A stretch of DNA of 64,000 nucleotides, taken from the NCBI RefSeq assembly GCF_025370935.1, contig NC_133491.1:14748488-14812487 (forward strand). The letters run 5' to 3'. The DNA comes from Choristoneura fumiferana (taxonomy: Eukaryota > Arthropoda > Insecta > Lepidoptera > Tortricidae). The notes below the pieces were generated by a model, which saw nothing but the letters and a program-made list of their open reading frames with translations, was not told the DNA's origin and did not search any database. Of this stretch, positions 33,995 to 45,088 are shown piece by piece; positions within the stretch are counted from its first letter, which is position 1; each line of letters opens with the position of its first letter. The translations under genes were made by a program, and so were the position numbers.

Positions 33995-35152
33995 ATCCTA
34001 CTAATATTATAAATGTGAAAGTTTGTGAGTGAGTGAGTGAGTATGTTTGTTACTTCTTCACGCTGAAACGGCTGGACGGATTTGGATGAAATTTGGCGAA
34101 AAGTTAGTTTATAACCTGGATTAAAACATAGGATACTTTTTATCCCGGTATTCTCACGGGATAGGGATAAAATCTCGAAATAACACCTCTGGGCTTAGAG
34201 TCATGAAATTTGGTATGTAAAGAAAGAAAGAAAGAAAGAAAATAATTTATTTATAACAGCAATGACACATAATAAGTAACAATAACAATAGGAAATGTTG
34301 CCGCTATAAAAAGGTCCCGGCTCAGCATATCGCTGGTTGAAAACCAGCACTGGTCTTCCGCCGGTAGGTATGTGGTAGCTGGACCTCTGGAATAACACAT
34401 AATCTATTTATTACTCCGATATTCCTACGGGATAGGGATAAAACCTTGAAATATTAACCGCTGAGCTTAGAGTCATGAAATTTGGTATGTAGGAAGCTGA
34501 ATGTCTAGAAAAACACATAGACGACTTTTTGACCCGATAGTACCACGGGATACCTAGGAATAAAATGTCGAAATAACAGCCGCTAGGCTTAGAGGCATGA
34601 AATTTGGATGTAGGTAGCCGTATGTCTGGAATAACACATAAGTACGCTACTTTTTATCCCGATATTCCCACGGTATAGTTTTGTAACTAAGGGACCCTAT
34701 ACATCCCTGTATTATTTTTATTATTATTTCGTATATTTTCTTTAATTGTATACTGTAGTTTTAAGTATTTTATTTGTAATTATTTTATTTTGAAAAAATT
34801 ACTTTCTGCCAAGTTTCTTGCGACGCATTCTTCTTGGCAATGATGGTCTTTCCGAAAGCGCGGGTAGTTTAAAAAATGAGGTGTAAAAGTGCCCATTGCG
34901 GCCTATTTACTGAATAAATGATTTGAATTTGAATTTTGCATTTGAATTTTGATAGGGAATAATGTTGAAACTTCAGCACTGGGTTTAGAGTCTTGAATTT
35001 TGTACAGTTATTCACAACACAACCTCAATGAAGACCTTGATATAAATATTGGGAATTTCCAGGGGAATTTTGTAAAATCCCGAAAATTTCAATTGCAGCT
35101 ACCACACCGAATAGTTTACGCGTGCGAAGCCGCGGGTAAAAGCTAGTAAGAT
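33995..35152 (+). mobile_element. Helitron-like non-autonomous element with internal insertion
   Basis: Starts ATCCTACTAATATTATAAAT, has GCTGAAACGGCTGGACGGAT, several repeats of GGGATAGGGATAAAA and CATGAAATTTGG(TATG), and ends GCGTGCGAAGCCGCGGGTAA, AAGCTAGTA. A short version is at 36525-36678. It is interrupted by a GAAA microsatellite at about 34223-34241 and a LINE tail at 34678-34925. Classification as a Helitron (CTAG-type 3' end after a small hairpin, no terminal inverted repeat) follows lepidopteran family knowledge. Confidence 0.65.
34678..34925 (+). mobile_element. Non-LTR retrotransposon 3' tail
   Basis: GGGACCCTATACATCCCTGT, CAAGTTTCTTGCGACGCATT, TTGCGGCCTATTTACTGAAT and AATGATTTGAATTTG reproduce the 3175-3440 family inside the Helitron-like element. 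Confidence 0.65.
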
Positions 35153-35837
35153 ATAAATTGATATAAGATATTTTAATTCTAAAATGATTTATAACATTAA
35201 ACATTGCAGACAAAAGCGTAGCGTCTTATAATAACATGGCTTGAACATTGTAGCTCCAAGTAGGTATACCACGCGCCATATAAATCTATCTAAAAGTTCA
35301 TTACTTAATACTCAGTTTTGACGCATTTTTGAGATACATTTTTTATGCGACGTCTTTAAGTTACTTTACCCCCGGATTGTGTTCGAATCGCTTAACGGTA
35401 TAATGCCTATTCAATTATTGGAGTATAATAGTTTTTGTGGTACTAGTCGGAGCAATAAACTTTTAGGAAAAGTTAGGCGGCAGAAGGTATAGAGAAGTAC
35501 CTAATAACTGCCATGATAGAGACCATCTGACACAATGTCGTATGCCGTGTCATTAATCGACATATCACAAGGTGTTGTTGTTATTGTTTTCATTGTTATT
35601 ATTCCGATGCCCCTTGCCACCTGATTTTTTTTCTTTTCAGTATTGCAAGGTCAAAGTTACAAATTAAAATCCATCCTCATCTTACGATACTTTATTTGTT
35701 TGTAACACTAACCAGTCCAGGTTCATTCAAAATTACGTTTCTATTTTTATACGTTTGAACATTCTTATAGGTCAAAAAACTGACCTTTCATAACTAAAAA
35801 TGCAATACAGAAAACAGTAGCTAACAACTAAAATTTA

Positions 35838-36000
35838 GTGTTTTTCAACCTGTGGCCTCTTTAGCGGGGTCGCCGAGCCCCTATTAGTTGCTGGGAAAAC
35901 TACTTCAGTAAAAAATAATACAACGGGTAGGGGGGTCGCGGAATATTTATTTAAGTATACTAAAGAGGTCGTGTCATGAAAAAGGTTGAAAAAGTTTTAG
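35838..36000. mobile_element. hAT-like MITE
   Basis: The left end TAGTGTTTTTCAACCTGTGG and the right end AAAAAGGTTGAAAAAGTTTT form a short inverted repeat typical of hAT elements (TAGTG..TTCAACC). The ~160-bp inside contains GGGGTCGCCGAGCCCC and GGGGGTCGCGG. Confidence 0.6.
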
Positions 36001-36524
36001 TAACTAAATAATTATAACTATTTGTAAAACTATCCTAAAAGTAGGTATACTAAAGTACCTAGGTAGGTACATAAAAGAAACTAAAATTAAAACAAAAAAA
36101 ATATATAATTTAAAGGAGCCCCCTTAGGAATGAATATTAACTAGAATAAATGTAAAAAAGTGCTCCACAAATAAATGAATTAAACAAAATAAAAATTTAG
36201 TCATCTTTGCAGGTGTGAATTTTAATTCATTATTTTATGATTGGTTTTTGGAGCCTATTTGTATTTTTTTTTTAATACAGTATAGGCTTGCGTTTCAACT
36301 CCAAATTTGTTACTTTTACGGGTATCCCGTGATCATTATTTTAACTGAATAGGCGTGATAAATTATTCTAGGAACTGTGCGTTGGTCTACATTGCTTCAT
36401 AATTCTATATTAAGTCTTAACTTGCTTTTGCCGATAAATGAAAATGATTCCTTAATATGCAAATAGTTGAAACGATATCTTTGGGTAGAGTTAAAAATAG
36501 TAAGTAGGTACGAAATAAATGTAA

Positions 36525-36678
36525 ATGTATCCTAACTAATATTACAAATGCGAATGTGTGTGATATGTTTGATTGTTACGCTCATGATTAAACTTTTTAT
36601 CCCAGGAAATTGTATAGTTCCCATAGGTTCGCGATAAACTAATTCTTCGTGGACGAAGTCGCGGGCTACAGCTAGTAC
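36525..36678 (+). mobile_element. Short Helitron-like element
   Basis: ATCCTAACTAATATTACAAA at the left and GGACGAAGTCGCGGGCTACA, GCTAGTACC at the right, about 150 bp in total. It appears to be a deletion derivative of the 33995 family. Confidence 0.65.
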
Positions 36679-37636
36679 CTATAAAGGATTATTCAAGTAA
36701 CTGATTGACTAACTGACAGATAATACTCCTCTTAAAGCACTGAAGATGGAGGCTTCAGCTATATCCATTGAGTTGACAATGAAGTGAAGTCACAGCTTAC
36801 TATTGCCTTTGCCATAAAAAGTATGTCAACTAAATTGTGGTGTCCAGTCTCTTTAAGACGCTACATTCGTGATAGTGACCGTGGTTGTCAGTTGATCATT
36901 AATAAACCTTCATGGTATAGTAACTTTCTTGGGAAAACTGTGGTGGTTTCCCATTGTCTTCCACACCGCAGTGCTGGAGTCCGGAGTTCGTAGTTGGCAA
37001 CTGCGGTGCTACTCCGAAATTCGAATTTCGTGTCTCTCAATATGTAGAGCTCGCAAAGTACTATGAACTACAATTGAATTAAATAATCTGAAAACAATAT
37101 ATATTTTTAACTTTTAAATAAATGGTAACCATAGTAATTGTTCGTGATGATTAACTAAATGCTTAGGTGACTAGACACGTTCTTTCCGAGGACCCTTCAA
37201 ATAGTACCTAATGAGGCATTTTAATATTTCCTATCAGCAAACAGGTAACATAGCCTAAATAGCCTTTATTACCAATCGAACAAAACCGCGATCAAAAGCA
37301 TTCGAACACTAGCTACAAATTAGCATAATATGAAAAGGCATATTGTTGGCATAATCTTATTATGTCGCAGCCTTACCGGGCCGTGTTTTGCCTCGTAAGA
37401 GCACCATTAATAATGCTCCTACGCATCTCATGATTCATTTCGAGCCCTAATACGGTAACTACTAACATTCATGTATTATTTATAGGTAAATAAAACCGTA
37501 TACGCCTGTGCCTGTCTTGTTCCGAATTGTGTCAGTCGCCAAACCATGGTGGAACGTAGGATGATACGGTTTTGGACAGTTCCTACTTTAAATCCTAAAG
37601 AGATCAGATGAAACAAGTGTTTCACTTTACTGTGTT
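36679..37636. other. Intronic DNA, no feature recognised
   Basis: The frame at 36784-36990 contains a mixed composition but no recognised domain. No repeats shared with the rest of the window were seen. Confidence 0.3.
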
Positions 37637-38142
37637 AGATTATGTCACGTATCTTATCATAGGCTCCAAATCTTGTGTATTAAGGACGTTTAGCTCACGA
37701 GTGAGTGATTGAAAAGAAGGATAACTCAGTTATTGGTAGGTACCTATAGCTCACTGACTCACTAACTTTTTTGAGATCTAAATGTGTCAATATTTAGCTT
37801 ACTCGCTCTGGCAAGGCAAAATGCTCGATTGAGAGCGGTGAAGCCGATGAGAAAAGACTCTGCATCTGTTTTGGTGGGAGACTATCTTATGTATCATTTT
37901 ACTGATCATGTGATCATATAAGTTAACTGAAGCACTGCCATGGATGGCTCAGTAATGTAGGTAATGCTCTCAATCGAGCATTTTGCCTTGCCAGAGCGAG
38001 GAAGCTAAATCTGACACATTTAGATCTCAAAAAAGTTAGTGATTCAGTGAGCTAATATACCTACCAATAACTGAGTTATCCTTCTTTTCAATCACGATAT
38101 GGAGCTTAAATACCTCTATGATAAGATACGTGACATAATCTT
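37637..38142. repeat. Large inverted repeat with ~180-200-bp arms
   Basis: The left arm is 37637-37836 (AGATTATGTCACGTATCTTA ... CGATTGAGAGC) and the right arm 37966-38142 (GCTCTCAATCGAGCATTTTG ... GACATAATCT). The loop is about 129 bp. The arms are close to perfect complements except for ~20 bp extra in the left arm and a few changes. No open frame. Either a large fold-back transposon or an inverted duplication; its RNA would be a long hairpin. Confidence 0.85.
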
Positions 38143-39142
38143 GTATCTATATCATAATAGAAGGAAATAAAATACTATCGACCTTATGGCATCACTCCGT
38201 AAGAGCTATGATTGTAGTCTCATTGCAAAACTCTACCACAGTAAAACAAAACGCCTTTTGCACTGAACGTCGATGGCCATCTTCAAAATGTAGAGTGAGT
38301 GTATTTGCTACAATGTTTATTACTATCAATGGGCGGGATCCTACCTAGCCATATAAAAAAACGCGTCATAAGATTTACTTTTCGTAATTGGGTTTTATAA
38401 TGTCCATCCCAATCAAAAAAATATTTTTGCCCAATCTAACTCGGTTTTTCGTCTTTTTTTAATATAATTTTTTTTCGTCTTTGACATTTAACACACAGCA
38501 AAAAAAAAGCATATTCAAATTAAACCTCAAAAGCAAGAAATGGAGCACCCCGACACACTTAACACGTTCCGAGACACAATTAACCGAAAATATCCATTCC
38601 TTTTACCCACATAATATTGTTTACATTTGCTTCGTGTGTGCCAATCAAAAAGAGTGTTCACGTAATAGTGAATAAGGTTAATTCTCCCGTGACGGGTCAG
38701 GCCGTGACGCGGCACGGTTGGCCGCTCGCCAGACGGTGTGCCGTGACGTCACACGGCATATTTATGTATGTATGAGTAACGCATATCGACTTCAAGACAG
38801 CTGATCGGTATCGGCTTTTGTTTGGTGTGCCGTTGAACTGTATATTCAAACGGTTGTTAAGTTTTTTTTCGTATGTTTGGTTTCAATATTAAATTGATAT
38901 GAGAACAATCGATTGGGATTCCAAAAATATCTAATAAAAATACGAGTAGTTAATAGCTTTTATTTCACATTCTGTTATACTTTTATAAGGATTTATACCC
39001 TTAACTTAGCTTTCACTTGAAAACAATGGGTTAAATGTCATATAATAATATTAAATAAAAGTATTCAATTAAAAAGAGTCCTATACTTAACAAACTTATC
39101 TACATAAAATAAAAATAGAACCTAAAGTAAAACAAATTAGGT
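38143..39142. other. Intronic DNA, mostly unrecognised
   Basis: A small CpG-rich patch at 38690-38755 (GTGACGCGGCACGG, GTGCCGTGACGTCACACGGC) includes a palindromic TGACGTCA. Otherwise AT-rich with no coding frame. Confidence 0.35.
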
Positions 39143-39275
39143 ACAGTCACCAGCACCAATATCTGATACAACAAGCGTGCATAAATATCTGATACGACTC
39201 TATTTCTAAGGCCGGAAGGACATGTCAGATATTTTTGCACGCTCCGTTGTGGCAGATATTAATGCTGGTGACTGT
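39143..39275. mobile_element. Fold-back MITE with ACAGTCACCAGCA ends
   Basis: ACAGTCACCAGCACCAATAT at the left and ATATTAATGCTGGTGACTGT at the right, with inner arms around AAATATCTGATACGACTC / GTCAGATATTTTTGCACGC. Confidence 0.75.
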
Positions 39276-39629
39276 GCATAAAGAGTCCCTTAGGCAAGGT
39301 CCTGAAGATGCTGGCAGCGTTTTCTGTTTCAATTGCTAAGCTAATTCTTTGTCCGAGGAAGCTTTCATTTCTGTTTAATTTTGTATTTCATTTGTATTGT
39401 ATATCTAGTATAGGTACTCGGTAGGTATGCGGCAAATTTTGTAAGTCGAATGTAACGTTAAACTATCGCCATCTAGCGATGTTTCTATTGCTAAGAAACC
39501 CTAGAATATCGATTTGTAGCAATTATAATTTTTATGGTACAATATTGGGCTAATCAGATCGTTTTCTCGGGCGACGCCCTCTGGGTATTTTATTACCATA
39601 GCTATTATAATAGTAGATTATACTAATAC

Positions 39630-40085
39630 GAAGCCAGCAATTGCTATTCCCGCCGAGACTAATATAAAGCTTTTCTCAAAAATGGTGAATAATTCTGAAA
39701 TAGAATTAACTTTTTCACAAAATATATTATAAAATTTAATTTTATTCCAATATTTTTCTTATGCTTTCCCGCCTTTTTTCTTTAAAAATAAACTGCAGGT
39801 GAATTTTTCCACCGAAAACACCACAAGCTATATCAGACCCAATAGAAAAAGTCCGGAGTTCCAACAAAATATCTGATACCGGCCATTAGACTTGGCTGTA
39901 TACGACTTGTGCCAACATTTCCATGGCCTTTTTAACTTAAAAATTGTCATTATTGTCGAGCTAGCGCGCCTGCAATCATTTTAACTTTTTAATTTTTCGC
40001 TGACCATAAACTATGCACTTCGCCTTCTGATATGTCAAGAATAATGACAACTTTTACGGACATTTTTGAGAAAAACATGTTACGC
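39630..40085 (+). repeat. Dispersed repeat shared with 14680-15165
   Basis: See the copy in segment A: CCAGCAATTGCTATTCCCGC, ATATAAAGCTTTTCTCAAAA, TTTTCCACCGAAAACACC and CTAGCGCGCCTGCAATCAT occur in the same order. No coding sequence. Confidence 0.6.
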
Positions 40086-40284
40086 CGCTGACCAATTAGC
40101 GTACTAATTATATAATTAACCGGCAGTTATTTATAATGTATTCTCTCCCGCTGATGATACGACTAAGAGACTATCATTTGTAGTAAACCAGCACCCGTGG
40201 CTTTTTGTGAGTCATTAGGTCTGGCAGCTGTATTGTAATTTCAGTTTTAACTGACATTCTAGTCTTCATTAAAAAAAACAAACG

Positions 40285-40465
40285 AATACGAATACGAATG
40301 TTTGTTCTCGGGTCTTGGATGTTTAATATGTATTTAAGTATGTATTTATCTATATAAGTATGTTTATCCGTTGCCTAGTGTCCATAGTACAAGCCTTGCT
40401 TAGTTTGGGACTAGGTCAATTGGTGTCAGTGTCCCATGATATTTATTTATTTATTTTATTTTATT
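40285..40465 (+). mobile_element. tRNA-derived SINE, family 1 (3' part)
   Basis: AATACGAATGTTTGTTCTCG, AAGTATGTTTATCCGTTGCC, GACTAGGTCAATTGGTGTCA and CCCATGATATTTATTTATTT. The tRNA-like head is missing. Confidence 0.75.
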
Positions 40466-40974
40466 TATTACGTTGTTAGGAGAAAACCCGTGCTTATTGT
40501 GATGTCTCGTAACTTAGATTTTGGGACTTTACATTTGTATCCCGTGGGATTATAGGATCAAAAAGCAGCCTAATTTGTTATTTCAGAAATTCGACCAGTT
40601 GTTTTAATATGAGTGTTTTTTAAACTCTGGGAAAGATATATAACAGTTTACATAGAGATACTTATCCCGGAAAATCGTACCTACGTTCTTCGCGAGATAG
40701 CGATAAACAAATTTTCCACAGACGGATTCGCGTGCAACAGCTAGTGCTGTGAATAAAAAAAAATCTGATATTTTCGAGTGTTGTGATTTAATATATACCT
40801 CCTGATTCAAGTAATAAGTCAATCACGGTTTTGTTTATTTTAGACGACGGAAATCATTGGGCGATGCGCGTGAATCACCATGTTTACTAATCGCTTATAA
40901 GCGCCATTTTTAACATCGCCTCTGTTTCTATAAATGGAATTCATTTGTCATAAGTTTACATAGCTCGAAGATAA

Positions 40975-41310
40975 CATAGCTTGATTTTAATGAAAATTTG
41001 CACAAGTTGAATATTTCGCAAAAAAATCAATGTATCGAATAATCGTCTTAGCAAACCCCTAATGGTTTTAAAATACCTATCCAACGAATACCTGTCCAAC
41101 ACACTATAGGGTTGGATGAGAAAAAAAAACTTTTTTATTGTACAATTTTGTCGGCATAGTTTACATACATACTCGTATTCGTGCAAAGTTACAGCTTTCT
41201 AGTATTGATAGTCCCTGAGCAAAGCCGCGGACGGACGGACAGACAGACAGATAGACATGGCGAAACTATAAGGGTTCCGTTTTTGCCATTTTGGCTCCGG
41301 AACCCTAAAA
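40975..41310 (+). repeat. Third copy of the GGAACCCTAAAA-ending repeat
   Basis: AGCTTGATTTTAATGAAAAT, ATATTTCGCAAAAAAATCAA, GTCGGCATAGTTTACATAC and CATTTTGGCTCCGGAACCCT. It is 5'-truncated relative to 950-1555. Confidence 0.7.
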
Positions 41311-41654
41311 AATAAACAAAACAAGCAATTAACAAACTTTGAGATAAACTTACCTACTACGAAATAGCGAACTTATACCTTCCATTCCGTTTTATGCCAG
41401 AACTCGCGTTATATAATTGCGGCAGTTGCCGCAAAAGGCGCGTCTATTTGCGTGTGAGTTGCGAAATTGGTATCATCCTTTATTTCGGTGCGCGCGCGCC
41501 TTCGCCGGCGCGGGCGCGTATTTTGGGCGCGCTCGGGTTACCCGCTTGGACTTTGGGGTTACTTCTGACTCTAGTTGATTTGTACGGACTACAGATTAAA
41601 GCTTTATACATCCATACAATACGATAAGTTTTTCTTTAAATTTCATTTTTTTTA

Positions 41655-41820
41655 TGTAGCCTTTAATATGTCCCACTGCTGGGCAAAGGCCTCCCCTTTC
41701 ATTCGCCACTCTTCCCTGTCCCGGGCATTCACCTGCCAATCGAGCTGAAAAGCGCTCAGGTCGTCCCGCCATCTCCTCTTGGGTCTGCCTCTGCTCCTTT
41801 GACCATCCTTCGGAACCCAT
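41655..41820 (-). pseudogene. LINE ORF2 C-terminal remnant
   Basis: On the - strand the sequence translates as PRRRWRDDLSAFQLDWQVNA then RDREEWRMKGEAFAQQWD, the conserved end of lepidopteran LINE ORF2 proteins (R-R-W-x-D-D-L ... E-A-F-x-Q-Q-W), followed by the typical GCCCAGCAGTGGGACATATT tail. Upstream sequence is lost. Confidence 0.75.
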
Positions 41821-41899
41821 TCGGTAACGATTCGGTAAATTACATTGATGATAGTTAATTTACATTAGTTTTTTTGCTCGTTTAAAAATCCGTCATCTA

Positions 41900-42050
41900 A
41901 TGCGTGGTGTGCCATCATAGGGCTTATCATGTCTACGCGGAAATCAGGTCCTGCGCCGTCATGTCTATAATTATTTTCATCACACTTGCTCGTAAGCAAT
42001 GTCATAACATGCAAGCTTATTTGGTTGCAACCTCCTAAATAAAACCCAAT
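41900..42050 (-). repeat. Dispersed repeat shared with 24200-24300
   Basis: On the - strand GGTTGCAACCAAATAAGCTT, GCATGTTATGACATTGC and GAGCAAGTGTGATGAAAATA match 24225-24295 on the + strand. Confidence 0.5.
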
Positions 42051-42057
42051 TACTTAC

Positions 42058-42138
42058 CGCCTTTAAAGTGTGAGCTAACTTTGGGGGCGGCAGACGTGAG
42101 CTTGCCTTCGGAATCCAAAAGCTTAGTGGTTACTTGTC
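42058..42138 (-). CDS. Candidate orphan exon on the minus strand
   Basis: An 81-bp stretch has a good acceptor (ACATTTCAG|GACAAG) and donor (AAAGGCG|GTAAGTAA) on the - strand and stays open in one frame: QVTTKLLDSEGKLTSAAPKV then SSHFKG. It adds a multiple of three, with entry phase 1 and exit phase 1. I do not recognise the peptide and found no neighbouring exon with matching phase. It lies inside the + strand gene's intron, so it could be a nested - strand gene, or a coincidence. Confidence 0.35.
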
Positions 42139-42179
42139 CTGAAATGTAAATTTCAGAATTATTATTATTTATTTTTTTA

Positions 42180-42495
42180 ATTTATGACGGTGGAAGCAGT
42201 TTACACTTCCACTGAACGTAGATAATAGTTAGTGTTGTTTTGTAATTAAGGGACCCTATACATCCCTGTATTATTATTATTATTTTTGTATTTTTTTTAT
42301 TTAATTGTACACTATGTAGTTTTTAAGTATTTTATTTGTAATTATTTTATGTTAAAAAAATGACTTCCTGCCAAGTTTCTTGCGGCGCATTCTTCTTGGC
42401 AATGATGGTCTTTCCGAAAGCGCTGGTAGTTTAAAAAATGACGTGTAAAAGTGCCCATTGCGGCCTATTTACTGAATAAATGATTTTAATTTGAA
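42180..42495 (+). mobile_element. Non-LTR retrotransposon 3' tail
   Basis: GGTGGAAGCAGTTTACACTT, GGGACCCTATACATCCCTGT, CAAGTTTCTTGCGGCGCATT, GCGGCCTATTTACTGAATAA and a TTTGAATTTTGAAT end. It is the longest copy of the 3175-3440 family and lies 230 bp upstream of exon 42726. Confidence 0.65.
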
Positions 42496-42725
42496 TTTTG
42501 AATACACAATGTACTATTATTGTTCGTAAAATACATGAAATGAACAGATAACAATATAATAAGATGTACAAAGGCGAACTTTTACCTTAAAAGGAATCTC
42601 AGGATCTCATAATTTTATGTATTTCATGAATAAAGAGCGAATGGAATTACCAGATCCAAACCGCATATTGAATCGCTTGGACTCTTATGTCAACCAAATA
42701 TTCAGTTCCAATTGTCTTGTTCCAG

Positions 42726-42795
42726 AAGTGATGCGCCGCGGCGCGTGCGCCGACGTGTGCCCCGCGCCCCCCGCGCCGCTTCACCCCGCTAATAG
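42726..42795 (+). CDS. Internal coding exon of the + strand nuclear-protein gene
   Basis: The acceptor TTGTCTTGTTCCAG ends at 42725 and the donor AATAG|GTAAATA starts at 42796. Base composition jumps to GC-rich exactly at the acceptor. In the only open frame compatible with the next exon it reads VMRRGACADVCPAPPAPLHP then AN, entering with one base supplied upstream and leaving two bases that form an Arg codon with the next exon. The longer open frame back to 42617 crosses the acceptor and is AT-rich, so I end the exon at 42726. Confidence 0.7.
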
Positions 42796-43143
42796 GTAAA
42801 TATTTAAAAAATACTTTCACTATCTTCTAAAGTAGCGTTCCTACACGACTTATTTGCCCCGGTGGCCGAATTTCCGTATCACGTGGCAATCCGTCCTTCT
42901 TCCTTGTCTACATTATAAATTCGATTACCTACCTATCCAGATCGTTGATGAGTCACTCAGTCGTAATTTTTCTCGGCATATTTCAATATCAGGATATGAC
43001 GCGAAATGGCGGAGTCAGCCTATTAAAGTTTCCTACTTACTTTTCAGGGTGACCGTATTTATATGATTACGTAATCTAAACAAAACAAAATAGGTCTACC
43101 GGTTATAGGTCACCTAATTAATTGTTTATTATTTTCTTTTCAG

Positions 43144-45088
43144 AACATCAGAGAATAAGGAACTGCTTCGTCAGCAGCTTTTGTCGTCCAGCAAGGCGCG
43201 CGCGGACAAGGGCGAGGCCCCCAAGCCCAAACACCGCAGCCGCCAGAAGAACCGATGGAAGCTCAAGTTCCACCACCAGGCCCTCCCGCAAGAATACCTT
43301 GATCACTACGAGCAGAGCCTGCAGAAAACAAAGCCCAAGAAGCCAGAGAAACCAAAAGACACAATAGACCTGAACAACATCACCAACGAAACGTTCAATA
43401 TATGGGCGCAGAGGCTCGCGGGAATTCAGAATGACGGCACGCTGACTGTACCACAGATACAGAACATGGCTAAAGTGCAGAAGAAAGAAGACAAGAAGAA
43501 GAGTCCGGCGATCGCCCCCAGCAAGATCGTCACGTACGACGACCTGCCCTACATGGGGGAGATGACGCTGAACAACTCCAAGCCGCGGCGCGGACGCAAG
43601 CCCAAGAAAGCCGACATCTGCCATTTAATATACGAGAACTACGGGACAGTAGTGCCCGGCCAGCCCCCTCCCCAAGTAGACAGGAGCCAGCTCAGCCTTT
43701 GCCCACCGTTTAGAAACGACGCGCTGAGCACTCCGAAAACAGACTTGCAAAACAAAATTATATCTAGTTTATTAGAAAAGAAGCTGTCCCAAGAGAATAA
43801 GAAGCGTTTAGAATCTCTCAGCCCGCCCCAGTTCGCTAGCCCTGACGACCCGATGCCGGCAGCCCCCGTCACGATCGCAGGCCCGCTCCACAGCGATGAT
43901 GAACCCCTCAACCTTTGCATAAGAGATCTTCACGAACTGAAGATCCAAATCCAGAAGAAATTCGGCAACATTTACTCTTCACTGCCCGAAGTCAAGACTG
44001 AACCGGAGACTGAGATCATCGAGGACAAAGAGCAGCCTAACGCCATCTCTGTGATCCAGAGGAACACGAATCTCTCCGCGACGGCGAGCAGCTCGCCAGA
44101 CTTGTCGCGGCAGACCAGGAACGTCTCTCCGACGCTATCGGAGCCAGCGCAATCCACAGCGAGTCCCGACGGAGATGGAAAGATCCCAGGGTACGTGTAC
44201 TGGCCAAATGCAGGCATCTACATGCATCCTCTAGCTCTTCAAACGCAGCTACTCTACTACCAAAGGTTAGCTGCGGCAGGACAGCTCCCCTACTCCCCAG
44301 AACAGGAGAGATTATCGACACCTAATAGCACCAGCGAGAGCACATCCGCAGAACATTCACCGTCAGCCGACAACAAAAGCAAACTAGTTCTGAAGCAAAT
44401 TTCTGAACTGTTAGACCCCAACGTGATCAAACAGACAGAGGAAACTAAGAGCCCTGATTTGACCAAAATGAAGAGAACGTCCCCAAACCCGGCGCCAGTC
44501 CAACCGGTGAAGCGGAAACGATCGGCGATCTACATTCCCCCAGTACCCACGAAGACTAACTCCACCACACCTACCACAGAAGTCAGCATTTGCAAATTCA
44601 AATTCACGGGAGGCTCGAAGCCTTCACTGCAAGAAAAGAAGATGCTGTCTGTCGATTCTGGAGGGAACTTCAGGTACTACAGCGGCACGGGAAATAAGGG
44701 GAATAAGGGGTACGAGTACTTGCACAGGGACTCTAATCAGGGGCGAGCTCAGTTGGCTGAAGCAGCGGCGTCGAGCAAGCCCGCCGACGCACCGCCGGCA
44801 GCTCTAAGCAAAGAAGACTTGAGTAAAAAGAAGCGGAAATCTAGAAAGAGTCTGCAACGTGAAAAGTTGGAGCAGACGTTTAAAGAAAAGGGGTTTTTGA
44901 TACAAACGCAGCAGCTGCAGTCGGCTGAAGGCGCCACGTATTGCAAGTTCCGGCAGCTGCGGAAGTTTACGCGGTATCTCTTTAGGAGTTGGAAGGACTA
45001 TTTGCCAGGGGAGTTGGATGAGAGAACGGGAGAGGCTCCCAATCCGCAGCCGCCTCCCTCTGAGGGACCTGCCAGTGAGTGGGGGTGA
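43144..45088 (+). CDS. Large terminal exon: nuclear transcription-regulator-like protein, possibly E93/Mblk-1-like
   Basis: The acceptor TTTTCTTTTCAG ends at 43143 and a TGA closes the frame at 45086-45088. The exon adds about 648 residues, giving a ~680-residue protein with the upstream exons (numbering below uses that model). Visible features: basic clusters at 60-74 (HRSRQKNRWKLK), an AT-hook-like RRGRKPKK at 181-188 followed by ADICHLIYENYG, a CtBP-type PLNLC at 287-291, a sumoylation-like VKTE at 316-319, a VKRKR nuclear signal near 488-492, a striking SVDSGGNFRYYSGTGNK near 535-550, KKKRKSRK at 594-601, and a conserved-looking end CKFRQLRKFTRYLFRSWKDY. There is no zinc finger, homeodomain or obvious membrane segment. 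I infer a nuclear cofactor or transcription factor. From memory the style suggests the ecdysone-response factor E93/Mblk-1, but I see no Psq-type helix-turn-helix, which that family should have, so the name is tentative. The gene is certain to be real. Confidence 0.8.

Noticed and set aside
43148..43624. 158-codon minus-strand frame opposite the regulator gene
   Set aside because: It mirrors the GC-rich coding exon on the + strand, which has the protein-like frame and splice sites; this is a shadow.
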